Assembly (NCBI GenBank): GCA_949130495.1
Contig: CASBWL010000049.1
Span: 85,919-149,918, forward strand
Reading direction: 5' to 3'
DNA length: 64,000 bases
Origin: Sambucus nigra
Taxonomy: Eukaryota > Streptophyta > Magnoliopsida > Dipsacales > Adoxaceae
Of this stretch, positions 10,665 through 21,900 are shown piece after piece (the first letter of the stretch is position 1; each line of letters starts with the position of its first letter). The translations under genes and the position numbers were made by a program. Below the pieces are notes generated by a model. That model was not told the origin of the DNA, did no database searches, and saw only the letters and a list, made by a program, of their open reading frames with translations.

Positions 10665-11483
10665 CTAGTGAATCACTGCCTTGACATCACCTGGGTTCAC
10701 GCATCTAAGGTAGGGACCAGAGAAAGATCTTTTATACAAGTCGCCTCCTGTGGATAAGTGAAAGCGGGCAGCTTTGACCCTTATCTGGTGGGCAGTTCTC
10801 TTGTCCTCTGGAAGTGTTCCGTCCTTTAAATAGTCCTTCAAGGGATCCATCCAGCTGGGGGCTGATTCCAATTGGAGTATTGGTTCCGCGTTTGGCAGCT
10901 CGCAGTTGGGGTAAATGCTTGGGAAACTGAGGAAATCGATAGGGATAACCCTTTTAAGACTAGAATCAACTGCTGAACTCAGGGCTGCTAACGCATCAGC
11001 GTGGCTGTTTTGCCCCCTGGGAAACTGCTGGATGTTGATCTCTTTAAAGCTCGTCATTAAGTTTTTCACCAAGGAGAGGTAGGCTGCCATTCTTTCATCC
11101 TTTGCGTTATAGTCTCCAATTATCTGGTTGGAAACTAGTTGCGAATCGCCGAATACCTGCAAACGCTTTGCTCCCAGATTTTGCGCTTTTTGGAGACCTG
11201 CTATTAGGGCTTCGTATTCTGCTTCGTTGTTGGAAGCTGCAAATCCCAGCCTGATTCCTTGCTCAAGGACTGTGTTTTCTAGAGTGATGAGAACAATTCC
11301 TACCCCTGCCCCCTTTGAGTTGGAGGCTCCATCAACGAATAGTTTCCAGCTTTCCACTGTAGCTTGGTTGTTTTTCTCTGTTGGCTTAGGCTGGTCGGAG
11401 GGTTCTTCACCTATGAATTCAGCTATGAAATCAGCGAGGATTTGACCCTTGATAGCCGTCCTTAGTTGAAATTGTATGTCAAA
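10665..11483 (-). pseudogene. Second, archaeal-type RNase H of the Tat element
   Basis: Begins near [12 protein letters not shown]. The four RNase H acids are visible: [23 protein letters not shown] and HADALA. This domain is separate from the ordinary gypsy RNase H that ends the RT segment at 11484, so the element has two, a known Tat feature. The linker to integrase has two close stops (10665-10667 and 10656-10658). The segment starts just after a stop at 11484-11486. Confidence 0.9.
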
Positions 11484-12737
11484 TCAGCCGAGCTCGACTG
11501 ACCATTTAGACAGTCTGCCTGACAAATCCGTCTTCCTTAGGACAGCCTTGAGGGGGTGTGATGTAAGGACGATGATCGTATGAGCTTCGAAGTAATGCTT
11601 CAGCTTTCTCGAGGCTATTACTAGGGCAAATGCGAGATTTTCCAATGGTAGGTAGCGCTTCTCGGCATCTAATAAAGTTTTGCTCGCGTAATAGACGGGA
11701 TGTTGGATTCCTGTAACTTCGTACATTAGCGCCGAGCTGACAGTATGACTGGATACAGAGAGGTAGAGGTACAAAGAGTCCATTTGTTGTGCTATGACAA
11801 GCAGTGGTGGAGTGCTTAGGTAGGACTTGAGCTCGTCCAATGCTCGCGAACAATCTGGGCTCCACTCTACTGTTTTGCTGCCCTTTAAGAGTTGGAAGAA
11901 AGGCTTGGATCTCTCGGAGGATTTAGAAATGAAACGATTTAGAGCAGCGAGCATTCCAGTGAGCTTCTGTACATCCCGGATTGTGCGAGGAGGTTGCACT
12001 CTATTGATTGCATCAATTTGGTCCGGATTAGCCTCTATGCCTCGCTTGCTGACCAAATACCCAAGAAACTTCCCTGACTGGACACCGAAGGAACACTTGC
12101 TCGCATTAAGTTTCATTCGGTACTTCCTGAGGATTTCGAAGGTATTTGACAGGTCCGAGAGGTGATTCTCCTTCTCCTTGATCTTGACGAGCATGTCATC
12201 GATGTAGACCTCCATTGTGTCTCCCATTTGATTCTTGAACATTTTAGTAACTAGCCGCTGATAGGTTGCCCCTGCATTTTTGAGCCCAAAAGGCATGACC
12301 TTGTAACAATATAAACCAACCGTCGTGATAAACGTCGTTTTGTCCTGATCTGGGGCATACAAGGGAATTTGGTGATACCCTGAGTATGCGTCCAGGAAAC
12401 TCATTCGTTCGTGAGTTGCGGTGGCGTCTACTAGTTGGTCTATTTTTGGAAGAGGGAAGCTATCCTTGGGGCAGGCTTTGTTGAGGTCAGTGAAGTCTAT
12501 GAAAACTCTCCACTTTCCGTTGCTTTTCGGAACTACCACTGGGTTGGATAACCATTTGGGGAATTGCACTTCCCGTATGGATCCTGAATCCAGCAGTTTT
12601 TTGACTTCTTTTTCTATTGCTCTGGCCTTCTCGGGAGCAGTTCGCCGTGCCTTCTGCGTTATCGGCTTGAATATGGGATCGACGTGCAACTGGTGGCAGA
12701 CCATATTGGGATCGATTCCTGGTAGATCATAAGGTTC
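11484..12737 (-). pseudogene. Tat reverse transcriptase and first RNase H
   Basis: RT fingers and palm: WRVFIDFTDLNKACPKD, MPFGLKNAGATYQ, and the catalytic YIDDMLVK; connection ending near LLKGSKTVEWS; then gypsy RNase H with YASKTLLDAEKRY and LTSHPLKAVL. The catalytic motif is intact. Upstream reading is broken at 12738-12740 and downstream at 11484-11486. The frame is unbroken between, about 415 codons. Confidence 0.93.
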
Positions 12738-13600
12738 CTAAGCGAAAACATCTATGTTGCTTCTGAGTAAGGTTAACAACTCCTTTTTCTCTTGGTCGGT
12801 GAGTGACGCTCCGATCAGGAAGACTCTGCTATTGTCGCCTTCCCTAGCCTTGTCGCCTTCCCTAGCCGCCACTTCTACCAGGTCCTCGACGACACGCTTG
12901 GAGGGGAGGATCCTGGTCTCTTCTACTCCAGGCCTTCCGTATTTTAATTGCTATTTGGAAGGAATTGTACCTTCCTCCACTTTCTCACTGGGTTGATCAG
13001 ATTTTTTCTCTAGCTTTGGTCGGATGGCCGCTATGAAGCACTTCTTTGCCAACGCCTGGTCACCGTGTATCTCCATTACTCCTCGCTCGGTAACATATTT
13101 GAGCTTCTGATGGTAGGTCGAGGAGACTGCTTTCATCGCATGAAGCCATCCCCTGTCGAGGATGGCCTGATACGGTGAATCAATGTCGACCACCAAAAAC
13201 TCGATCATCTTGAAAATATTTCCAGCGTGCACTGGCAGTACTATTTTGCCCAGGGGCATGGTCATTTTTCCAGCGAAGCCGACCAGAGGGACAGTAGCTC
13301 CCTTTAGGGCGGGGACGCTCAACTTCAATTTCCTGAACAGGTCAATGTACATTACTTCGGATGAGCTTCCTTGATCGACGAGCAGCCTGTCGATGTCAAA
13401 CTTGGCTATCCTGAGTGTAATGACCAAGGCATCATGATGTGGGGTCCTTACTCCCACTAGGTCTTCATCCGTGAAAATAATATGCTTGTTGTAGTTGATG
13501 TCCTTTACTCGCCGACGTTTTCCTGACTGTAATTTTGCTGGATCAATCTGAAAAGCTTGCATTACCGCTGTCAGTTTCTTTACCTCCATTCGAGCTGAGT
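12738..13600 (-). pseudogene. Tat aspartic protease region
   Basis: Protease with active-site region LLVDQGSSSEVMYIDLF at about 13395-13345, then VPLVGFAGK and FLVVDIDSPYQAILDRGWL, the usual order in Tat. Gln after the catalytic Asp is common in this lineage. A stop at 12951-12953 lies in the protease-RT linker. Frame is shared with gag and RT, so it is one fused polyprotein gene. Confidence 0.85.
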
Positions 13601-15188
13601 TCCCTTGTATTTGCTTGACGTCAGATACTCCGTGGATTACTGCGAATTCATGTCCGGCATCATCCTCCATCACGTTGTTGGGTTTCGCCTCTCTGTGGGC
13701 AGCCACTTTCTCTACCTTCTTTTCCACAGAGTCATTCAAATGTCCAAACTGGGCCAACTCCTCGAGGTGGGACTTAAAAGCCTTGCAGTGCTCGGTCTTA
13801 TGCCCTCCCTCTTTTTGGAAAGCGCATCTTAATGCATTGTTTCTTTTCGAGGGGTCTCCTCCCATTTTCCGGGGCCATTTGATGAACGGCTCATCCTTGA
13901 TCTTCGCGAGAATTTTGTAAATTGGCTCTTTGAAGACGGTGTTGACCGCCTGGAATGATTTTGTTACGTCAGGGTTCCCTCCGTTTTGGGAGCCATTCTT
14001 GCCCCCACTCTTTCCTCCTTTCTTCTGGTTCTCAACTTTCTCACTTCCCTTGGTAGTGAGCTTGGCTCGACCGTTTTCTCCTACATTAAGGCGGGTGACA
14101 TCTTCCACCTTTGCATATTTCTCAATCCGGGCCATCAGGTCGTCAATGGTCATAGCTTCCTTCTTCGTCAAGGACTGGTAAAGGAGGGAAGAGCTTGGTA
14201 ACCCTATTTTGAAGGAAGCCACTGCCACCTCTTCCGCGTAGTCCTCGATCTCGTTGAATAACTCCCAGTACCTCTTCGCATAGTCTCAGAGTGTTTCTTG
14301 AGGCATTTTCTTCATAGTTAATAGAGCATCCATCCTTTTGGGATGGGAGCTGCTGGTGATGAACCTGGCCATAAAGAGCTCGGTCGGGGATTTGAAATTT
14401 CTGATGGATCGGTGAGGGAGCTTTTCGAACCATTTTTGGGCCACGTCATGGAGACTCGAGGGGAAAATGCGGCACATCAGTGCATCCCGGTGATTCCAGA
14501 GGGTCCTGGCCTGTCGGTACTGCCTAACATGATCAATGGGATCAGTCTTCCCATCGTAAATCTTGAACCTTGGAATGGCAAATTTCTTGGGAGCCTCTTC
14601 CTCTTCAATTTCCCTCATGAAGGGTGACTTCATCTGGGTCTTGAGGGCTCTCCTGGCGAGTTCTCTGGTCGACCTGGTGCCGCGGTGAGCTGGATGTTGG
14701 TCCATTTCTCTGCGGACCAGGTTCCGTATGTTCTCATCGCTGCGAGCAGGGCTCTGGTAGCAGCGAGCTCTTCTTAGTTATTTACGGAGGTCGTCGTCTG
14801 AGTCGCCACCTTCAACCCCTTGATATTCCCGCCTAGGGCTCCTTCCTCGGCTGCGAGATTTGCTCACCTGAGGGCTAGGAGTGCGATAGGGGTGTCTCCT
14901 GGTATCAGGACGTAGTTCCTTCTCTAGTCTTTCCAGTCTTCTTTTCAAGTGAGCATTCTCAGCCTCGTATCTGCGAGAAGACTCCATCTGCTCGTGGAGC
15001 CTTGCCTCGTATGCATCAATCAATCTGGATATCTGCGTGGACCTTGCTGGTCCTTGACTTTCTTCTGAGACTGGCCTTTCCAAGTGAGCCCCACGATCTG
15101 AACGTCGGACTTCAGACCTAAGTTTGCGAGGAGCAGGTGGTTCTTGAATATCTCCTGCTTGAGGAGCATTGCTACTGTGACCAGACAA
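13601..15188 (-). pseudogene. Tat gag
   Basis: N-terminal basic and coiled-coil region (about 15188-14780), gag core with FKIYDGKTDPIDHV, ALMCRIFPSSL and WFEKLPHRSI, and a zinc-knuckle-like CAFQKEGGHKTEHC near 13826. Stops at 14778-14780 and 14286-14288. The first codon is uncertain: no ATG is seen in frame between 15188 and an upstream TGA near 15220. Confidence 0.88.
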
Positions 15189-15242
15189 CTTAGATTCTTT
15201 TCTTGGCGTGGGCTCTTCTCAGGGAAAGATGAACGTTTCCCA

Positions 15243-15256
15243 CAGACGGCGCCAAT
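15243..15256 (-). promoter_or_regulatory. Primer binding site of the Tat element
   Basis: On the minus strand the bases directly after the 5' LTR read TTGGCGCCGTCTG, a tRNA 3'-end complement usual in Tat elements. It fixes the element's direction as minus. Confidence 0.85.
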
Positions 15257-15683
15257 TGTGGAGACAATGATTATACAACACAAATAAATATGAGAGAAGT
15301 AATGACCAATAAAAAACAAAGAAAATAAAACGCCAATCACACAACAACGGATGTACGTGGTTCAGCAAAGATGTGCTTACGTCCACGGTGGTGCAGTCAT
15401 TATTATTTCTCAATATGCTGGAGAATGAGTACAGAGAATACAACTTGTCCTTTGCCCCGGACCTAGGGTTTAATTTATATATGTGTTAGTTAGTGGAGAT
15501 GATGGGTTCCTCCATATTAGCCATCTTCCCTATAACTTCCCTTCATGGGATCGTGCTCCCCTATAACTTCCCTTCATGGGATCGTGGGGAAATTGGATCA
15601 TTACAAAAGATGAGGGGCCTGGACTTTGGGCCGCTAGGGTTGGGCTACTCGTCCAGGCCTATAGCACTAATTTTCGAGTACCC
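15257..15683 (-). repeat. 5' LTR of the Tat element
   Basis: Matches 5031-5457 with 11 mismatches and no indel. Its outer end stops at GAGTACCC; the expected last ACA and target duplication are missing, and the sequence goes straight into TGATCTAC of the host copia, which fits a 7-base deletion. Confidence 0.92.
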
Positions 15684-15800
15684 TGATCTACTATTTTTCC
15701 ATCAATGGAAGCATTTTGAATTAAATCCTTAAACTGAAATTCTTTTCCATATTATCTTGTAGGTACTGTTCTTCTAAGTTACTCCAAAAATGATGATACC
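15684..15800 (-). pseudogene. Decayed copia gag (copy 1, 5' half, part 2)
   Basis: The host copia sequence resumes after the Tat insertion. Minus-strand reading gives WSNLEEQYLQDNMEKNFSL, a gag (UBN2) motif that joins directly to IKEFKGLCYDL at 5030 when the Tat element is ignored. The uninterrupted version is at 53050-53260. Confidence 0.78.
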
Positions 15801-17000
15801 CTACTTAACAATTAGTATATAATAGTCTCTTTGTCCCCTCAACTACCCTCGGGCAGGAACAAAAGTCCCAAGAGAGGCTAGTCACACTATATCAGACCTT
15901 AGGCACCCCTTATTTCCATGTAAAGGACAGTCATTCCAACATGCTTCCTCAGTAAAGCCTAGAGACAATAGCACCAGAGTTCCGCTATGACTGACAATCA
16001 GAGCATCCCTATATTTTAAGATAAATGACCTCCTACGGTCACCTAACCCTTAACGGTAAGGGATATTATTACGTAGTACCTCAAGATCAACTTATGACAA
16101 TCCTAAGGTAATTCTAGACCCCAAGACCTTTGACCGAGCTTCTACAACTAGTCTGATGGAGTATATGGAAGGAAGAACACTATTCCACCGACCGCCACCA
16201 CTTAGACCCTATCGCATTGAAAGATCCCATTCGCATCTAATGCTATCAGTAACTACCTTAAACCATCTACAAATCATTTGGCCAATACTCGACCACCTTT
16301 CTGACACTATCAGATCTCAGGCACCACAATCACGTTGTGACAGTCTATTCATTCTATTTCCTAGAGTTTATATATAAAATTAAGGCTCATGAATGATTCA
16401 AATGAAACTTATATTGAGCAAGCTAAAAGATTAACCCCTTCAAGAGATCATACTCCCAGAGAACTAAGAGTTACAGCCTCCATAAGTGTCTACTCTTCGT
16501 TTCATACTCTCTCAATCCACTTTTGAGAGAAAATACTTACAAATTGGATCATTTCCAATCATCTTATACTTTATATACCTTTTTGAGACCTAAATGAATA
16601 CTCAGGAACCCTTAGAGAAGTCCATCCATTACTTCCTAATGTCCTTGGGATTGTTGATAAAGTCCACAAGACCTCAGACCCTCTTTGCCAAAGCCCAAGA
16701 GGTCTCACAGATTGTAATAACTATTTTATAATCAAATATATAGTAAATCACCGTTGACAATGGGCGTAGGGTCCTCAACTGAGGTCCAAACCACTTTAAA
16801 CAATTGTCTCACACTTTGAAACTTCTCCCATCTTACGTGTCTATGGTCTAGAGCGGAGAAACTGTGGGTCTAGGGCCATATACAATTTCTACAACCATCA
16901 ATTTGGAAACATAAGTGGGAATGACAAGTTCCACTTCTTTAACAAATCAACTTTTCTTTTTTCAATATGCTAACCAACCCGTTTTTAGGCTGTTCTTTAA
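15801..17000. other. Unassigned non-coding segment shared by both copies
   Basis: About 1.2 kb without a convincing ORF, matching 53265-54457. It lies just 5' of the old copia gag on the minus strand, so it may hold that element's leader and LTR, but no LTR ends, primer site or second copy were found. I see no other recognisable feature. Confidence 0.5.
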
Positions 17001-17210
17001 ATGAAATGGAGGCTTGACAAATATCTCCAAGATAAGCTAGTTACCATTATCAATAGTCTTCATTTACCCTCGGTGGTAGAGATACCTGTGGTGCTGGAAC
17101 ATAATGGTACTGGGGAGAACCACGAGCCTCAGTCAGAGGTGGAGAATTATCTAAAAGGTGTGCCTAGCCCCCCCAGCGATCAACAACCCAAATTACTATT
17201 AAGGATGTGA
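17001..17210 (+). CDS. Small ORF conserved between copies, unknown
   Basis: 69 codons, open in both copies (also 54458-54667) with two amino-acid changes in 4 base changes. Hydrophilic, rich in Pro and Glu toward the end. It abuts the start of the old LTR at 17206. No family recognised; it could be a TE fragment or a chance ORF. Confidence 0.25.
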   Translation: MKWRLDKYLQDKLVTIINSLHLPSVVEIPVVLEHNGTGENHEPQSEVENYLKGVPSPPSDQQPKLLLRM

Positions 17211-18484
17211 GGACAAATTTATTAATTGAGTCAATTTATATGTATTAGCTTAATTTTTTGTTTGGAAAAAACTTGTAAGTGTCATAGGTCAGGACTTGAT
17301 TTGCTTATCATCCAAGCCTGTGACATGTTAGTGAAGATTGTAGCGGCTAAAGATAAAGCGACACCAAGTATACATCATGTTTCAAGCTGACTATCGTCTT
17401 CATCATCCTAGGGATCTCAATGAGGTATGAATACATGTTTATGATTATTCCCTGGATTGAGTTTTGGGTGTTGGTTTATAAAAAAGGTTTTATAAGATTT
17501 TTAAATTATTTTTTTAAAAATCCAGCATATCGTTAGAAGGGCCTTAGGTTTGTTGTTCGAATGAGTTTATGCAACTCATTAGAACATTGATCCAGCAAAC
17601 TTGGCATGAGCTATTACTATTATTCTTATCAATATATTTGGAAGTGATGTTAAAAGGTGTTTGAACAGGGGTATGCAGCCTAGTTCGAATGAGATCCAAA
17701 TTCATTCAAACAAGCTGGCATGTTTTCCAATGTAAACTTCATTTCAAGATTCTCTCATTCTTGGATAACCTCCTATAAATAGCAGTATGGAGCAAAAAAT
17801 CTGAGAGAGACTTTTCTAAGGTTTTTAAGTTCATAAAATTGTTTAAAAAGTTCTCCAAGTTTATGTGTTTGTTTTGAGAAAAAGTTTTCTTAACAAAAAC
17901 CCAAGTTTACACCCATGTTTGAGATCCAAGAATCATACATATATATGTCATCTTGAAATCTCCTTTATTTGTATTAAAGTTGTCTGCTCTTCATATTGTG
18001 AGAGTTTTTGGTGGTAGATATCATGTTTGGTATTGTGTGGCTGGATTGGTGATTAGGAAAGTAAGATCGGTGGGATACCGAGACGTGGAAAAGCACCTGC
18101 GTTGTGTGGCTATTGGAATGCATCCAACAGTGATTGTGAAGAAAGTTACAAGGATCAAGGAAGTGCGTCAAGTATTGAAGGCATCGAGTCTGTGAGTAAG
18201 TTTAAATTGGTCTTAAAAATTGCTAATCTCGTAGTGAACTCGTACGGCTGGGTTGTCCTTAGTTTTTCCCATTGTGTATTTTCTTGTACATTGTTGTGTT
18301 GTGATTTATGTATTTTACTCTTGCTTACACTCACCTAGATGCATGTTTTGTTCAAGATTAAAATTGGTAAATTGTTTTACATAACACTTGTGGTTTACTA
18401 TAACGGTGAAAGTAAATTAAAAATTATGAAAATAAAACTTGGTAATGTTTTCTCAACAAACCCTAGGGAACTTAACTTTATCTA
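17206..18484 (+). mobile_element. Degenerate LTR of the old gag-only copia-like element (copy 1)
   Basis: Starts TGTGAGGACAAAT, like the TGTAAGGACATTTTG of the young element's LTR, and ends just before the primer site. About 1.28 kb. The small ORF at 17953-18195 lies within it and is probably not a gene. No matching right LTR is visible. Confidence 0.65.
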
Positions 18485-18486
18485 AT

Positions 18487-18498
18487 TGGTATCAGAAT
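18487..18498 (+). promoter_or_regulatory. Degenerate initiator-Met tRNA primer site
   Basis: TGGTATCAGAAT, two bases from the usual TGGTATCAGAGC, just downstream of the LTR end. Supports plus orientation. Confidence 0.8.
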
Positions 18499-18553
18499 AG
18501 GTTACACTAGTTTATTGGGATAGATACCTATTTTACGCTTATTTAGGGTTTAG

Positions 18554-20340
18554 ATGGAGTTTACCTTAGGGGGCAAGTTCATTGATCGACCTCCATTATT
18601 TGATGGGTTAAACTATCCCTAGCGCAAGGCACGGATGCTATTTTTCTCCAAATTGTTAGATAAGAGCGTTTGGAACTTGGTTGAGTTTGAGTCGACTCCT
18701 CCTACTAATGGTGGTGGTCCTAAAGCGTATACCTCTGGGACATCAGATGAAAAGAATGCCTCAACTTTTAATTCTAAGGGTGTGAACTCTATTTTTTAGT
18801 ATGCGACTACTGAAGAGTTTAAACGTGTTATGATTTGTGACAGTGCGATGAATGCTTGGGATATTTTAGGATTCACACACAAGTGAGCATATGCTATCAG
18901 GGTTTTCAAGTTACAAAATCGGATGACTAAGTTTGAGATGATTATGATATTAGAGAATGAGTCCTTTAATGAGTTATATGCCAATTTGTTGGATATTGTT
19001 AATTCTTCATTCAACTCAGGAGACCCTATCCTTAAGTTTAGAGTGGTGCAAAAAATCTTAAGGTCGTTTCCTGGAAGATTTAATGCCAAAGTCACAGTCC
19101 AAGATTCCCTAGGTAGTGTTGACACTATGAGAGTCCAAGAGCTTTAGGTGATCTTCAAACCTATGAGATTAACATGTGTCTTCCAAAGAAAAAAAGATGA
19201 AAATAAGGGCATTTCTTTGAAATCCAAAAAAGAGTACATATCGAATTCTGATAGTGACAATGAACTTGATGTTGATGAAATTACTAGGTTTGCTAGTAAG
19301 TTAAAGAACTTTCTTAAGCTTAAAGATGCGAAGAGTTTTGAAAAGAAACCAAAGAGCTTTAATGATCGTAATTGGAAGAATAAGGATGGTCCTAAGAAGG
19401 TGGATGCTCCAGATAGGTGTTTTAAATGCCAAGGGATTGGGCATTATTCTCGTAAGGGTCCCACAGACTATGCAAGGAGTGAAAGAAACCTAAGGTCAAT
19501 ACCACCCTTAGTGATAGTGAGTCGAAAAAGGAAGTTAATTCTCCTGTAGAGTGCAACTACACTGCGTTCATAGATAGTCATGTAGGCATAAATGTAGTGT
19601 CTTCCATTATTGACGATACTCATGAGCATGATGGTTTTGAAGTTTGATCTTTAGGTTTCCAAGCTAGTGAGGAGAGGAGCGATGAAGAAGAGGAAGAAAA
19701 TGATGATGAGGTTAGTGATCTTCAAGTGGTCTTGCGGGAGTTATACGTTGAGTCTATAAAGTTGAAAAATTCTAACTTTCATTTAGATAATAAGATGAAG
19801 TAACGTGTCATAGGTAATAATAATGCTAAATTAATTGAGTATCTTAGGGAACGTGAGAATACTCTTAAGGAGAAGCTCGAGTATGTTAAGGGAGAGAGAG
19901 ATAGCCTTCGTTGTGTGATGGAGGTTTTGAAAAGGGGCCTTCTTGAGTTTGAAGAGTCTAGGCATTTTCTCGAGTCTAGGATTGTGGTGGCTCAAGTAAT
20001 ATCAAATTTGATTTTGACTCTAGGTCGGAAAAGTTGGATAGAATGTTAGGCACCGTCTGAATCAAAGATGACGATTATGGCGTTAGCTTCAATGATGCCA
20101 ATACTTCTCCGGCTAATCTAACACCATTCTTTTGATAGAGACAACCAATGCTAGGGTAATTAAAAAAGGTTAACCCAAGGTAACATTCCTCGAGTATAAA
20201 CTTTCACACACTATGGTAGAAACGATTACCTTAGGAATTTTTGTTATGATCTTAAAAAATGTCCTAAGAATGCTAAGACTAGTTACCATAGTTCCCTAAG
20301 CCCAAATTCGTCACACTATATCTACGTGGGCTAGGAGATC
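18554..20340 (+). pseudogene. Decayed gag of the old gag-only element (copy 1)
   Basis: Starts at ATG 18554. Fragments align in order with the intact gag at 27453-29507: LFDGLNY, STFNSKGVN, EEFKRVMIC, MTKFEMIMILENESF, VVQKILRSFPGRFNAKVTV, RLTCVFQRKK, the knuckle CFKCQGIGHYS near 19418, an acidic coiled-coil part and a decayed third knuckle near 20225. Several stops and frameshifts. No protease, integrase or RT follows before the LINE at 20466. Confidence 0.82.
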
Positions 20341-20465
20341 CAATTTTGAGGCACTTCATATTAGGTTTATTGAATATCGTATGCTTTCACACGATTCATC
20401 ACATGTTATATCTTATGAGTGATCACTTATATATTTTCATACACTAGATGTTGTGCTTCATGTCC

Positions 20466-21900
20466 TTTTTTTTTTTAAATGGCAAAATGCCCTATATTTA
20501 TTAATAAAAAGAGAAACAACCTCTCTAGTGTCAGAATAACATTACAGAGACAAAGAGAAAGACTTAGCAATATTGATTCCTAAGATAATGGCATCCTAAT
20601 TTGTCTTATTTGAGGGTTCCTCTGATCTTAACTGCAAGATCCTAACAATCATTGAAATATGATTGAGATCTTAATTACAGACCGTGTTTAGACAGCAAAT
20701 CAGCAACAAAATTAGTCTCTCTATAACGATGGCAAACCTTGATATTTTTCTTTTTTACCATCTCTTTAATCTCTTCAATTATGATTATGATTTTTCATGG
20801 AACTTTGCATTTACTAAAAATACATCGAAAGATGAGTAGATAATGGGTTTTCATCACCAATTTAACAATGCATTTATGAAGGTAATAAATCAAACTATGC
20901 CTTCTAGCCCATGCCTCTTCCATATTTTTGGTACCATTTACTTTCAATTTTGAAGAGGCCTAAATTAGATTAGTTGAACGATTTCTAATGATAACACTCG
21001 TACCCATTTTTCCTTGAATATCACAAGCTCCATCAGCATTAAGTTTGATTTTAGGATTAGAGGGTTTAATCCATTTAACTTGAATGGTTATGTGAGATTT
21101 TACAATAGGAGGCTTAATGAGGAGGAGATTACATGCCTCAATGCAGGCAGAGGTAAAACTAGTCTAAGATTCCATGTCTTGCAAACTCCTATTGATGTTG
21201 GCAATGATGATATTACTTCTCATTTTTTACCATCAAATAGATTTTTTACCATCAAATATAGATTTATTCCTTATTCTCAGTATCTCCCATCAAGAGTGGC
21301 AAAAGATGGCCTTAAGAAGCCATTTGGACATTTGATCAGGCCCTGACTAAAGCCACCAATACATAATAAGAGAGTTAGGAGATGAAATATGAGATTGATG
21401 AAGCCCCAATTTATGCCCATAGTAGATCCAAACTTGCTCAGAAATATGACCATTAATAGACAGATAATTAAGAAATTCCTCTGAGGTGGAGCAATAGTGG
21501 CATCTAGAAGCAAGACTAATGCCCACTGATTTTATGTTTATTTTTAGTGGAATTGCTTTGTTTAGGAGTTTCTAGGCAAAGGAAAAGGCATTAGTAGAAA
21601 TATTGGGGTCTAAATGAACTTCTGAGTTATAGAATTTAATATTAGCTTTCTGACAAGATTTATAGTAGAGGAGAAGGAAAATTCTTCTGATTGGGTAGGA
21701 AGCCACATAGGCCCTCCCATAGACATGGAAGAATTAGTAGACAAACAATTCCAGGCTGAACTAATTCTTTTAGAAGATTTGGAAAAGTCTTTCTTAGCAT
21801 GAGATAGATATGAGACATAATAAAATCAATCCATAAGATCAATATTTGAATCAATCCCAAACGATAATAACAATTGAACGATAAAAGATCCATCACATGC
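20466..21900 (-). mobile_element. 5'-truncated LINE: zinc-RVT and RNase H region with poly(A) tail (copy 1)
   Basis: A T-run at 20466-20476 on the plus strand is the poly(A) tail of a minus-strand element, with AATAAA just before it. Upstream on the minus strand are a broken RNase H (VCHRYRETNFVADLLSKHG in copy 2) and a zf-RVT region (CHYCSTSEEFLN, VWIYYGH, MYWWIQSGPDQMSKW, read across frames). Stops and frameshifts abound. A 16-base tandem duplication near 21240 is absent in copy 2. Confidence 0.75.

Larger units (their letters stand above)
5031..15683 (-). mobile_element. Ty3/gypsy retrotransposon, Tat lineage, with opposite-strand extra gene
   Basis: Complete structure on the minus strand: 5' LTR 15257-15683, tRNA-type primer site, gag, protease, RT-RNase H, second RNase H, integrase, an antisense gene block, polypurine tract, 3' LTR 5031-5460. 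LTRs of about 427 bases differ at 11 positions. The lineage call rests on the second RNase H of archaeal type, the TGGCGCCGTCTGTG primer site and the extra ORF after integrase, all known Tat features. Copy 2 has the empty site at 53142. The left flank is ATACT; the right copy of the duplication is lost with a small deletion. Confidence 0.93.

Noticed and set aside
17953..18195. 80-codon ORF conserved in both copies (also 55410-55652)
   Set aside because: Lies wholly inside the LTR of the old gag-only element; no recognisable product, and conservation reflects the recent duplication.
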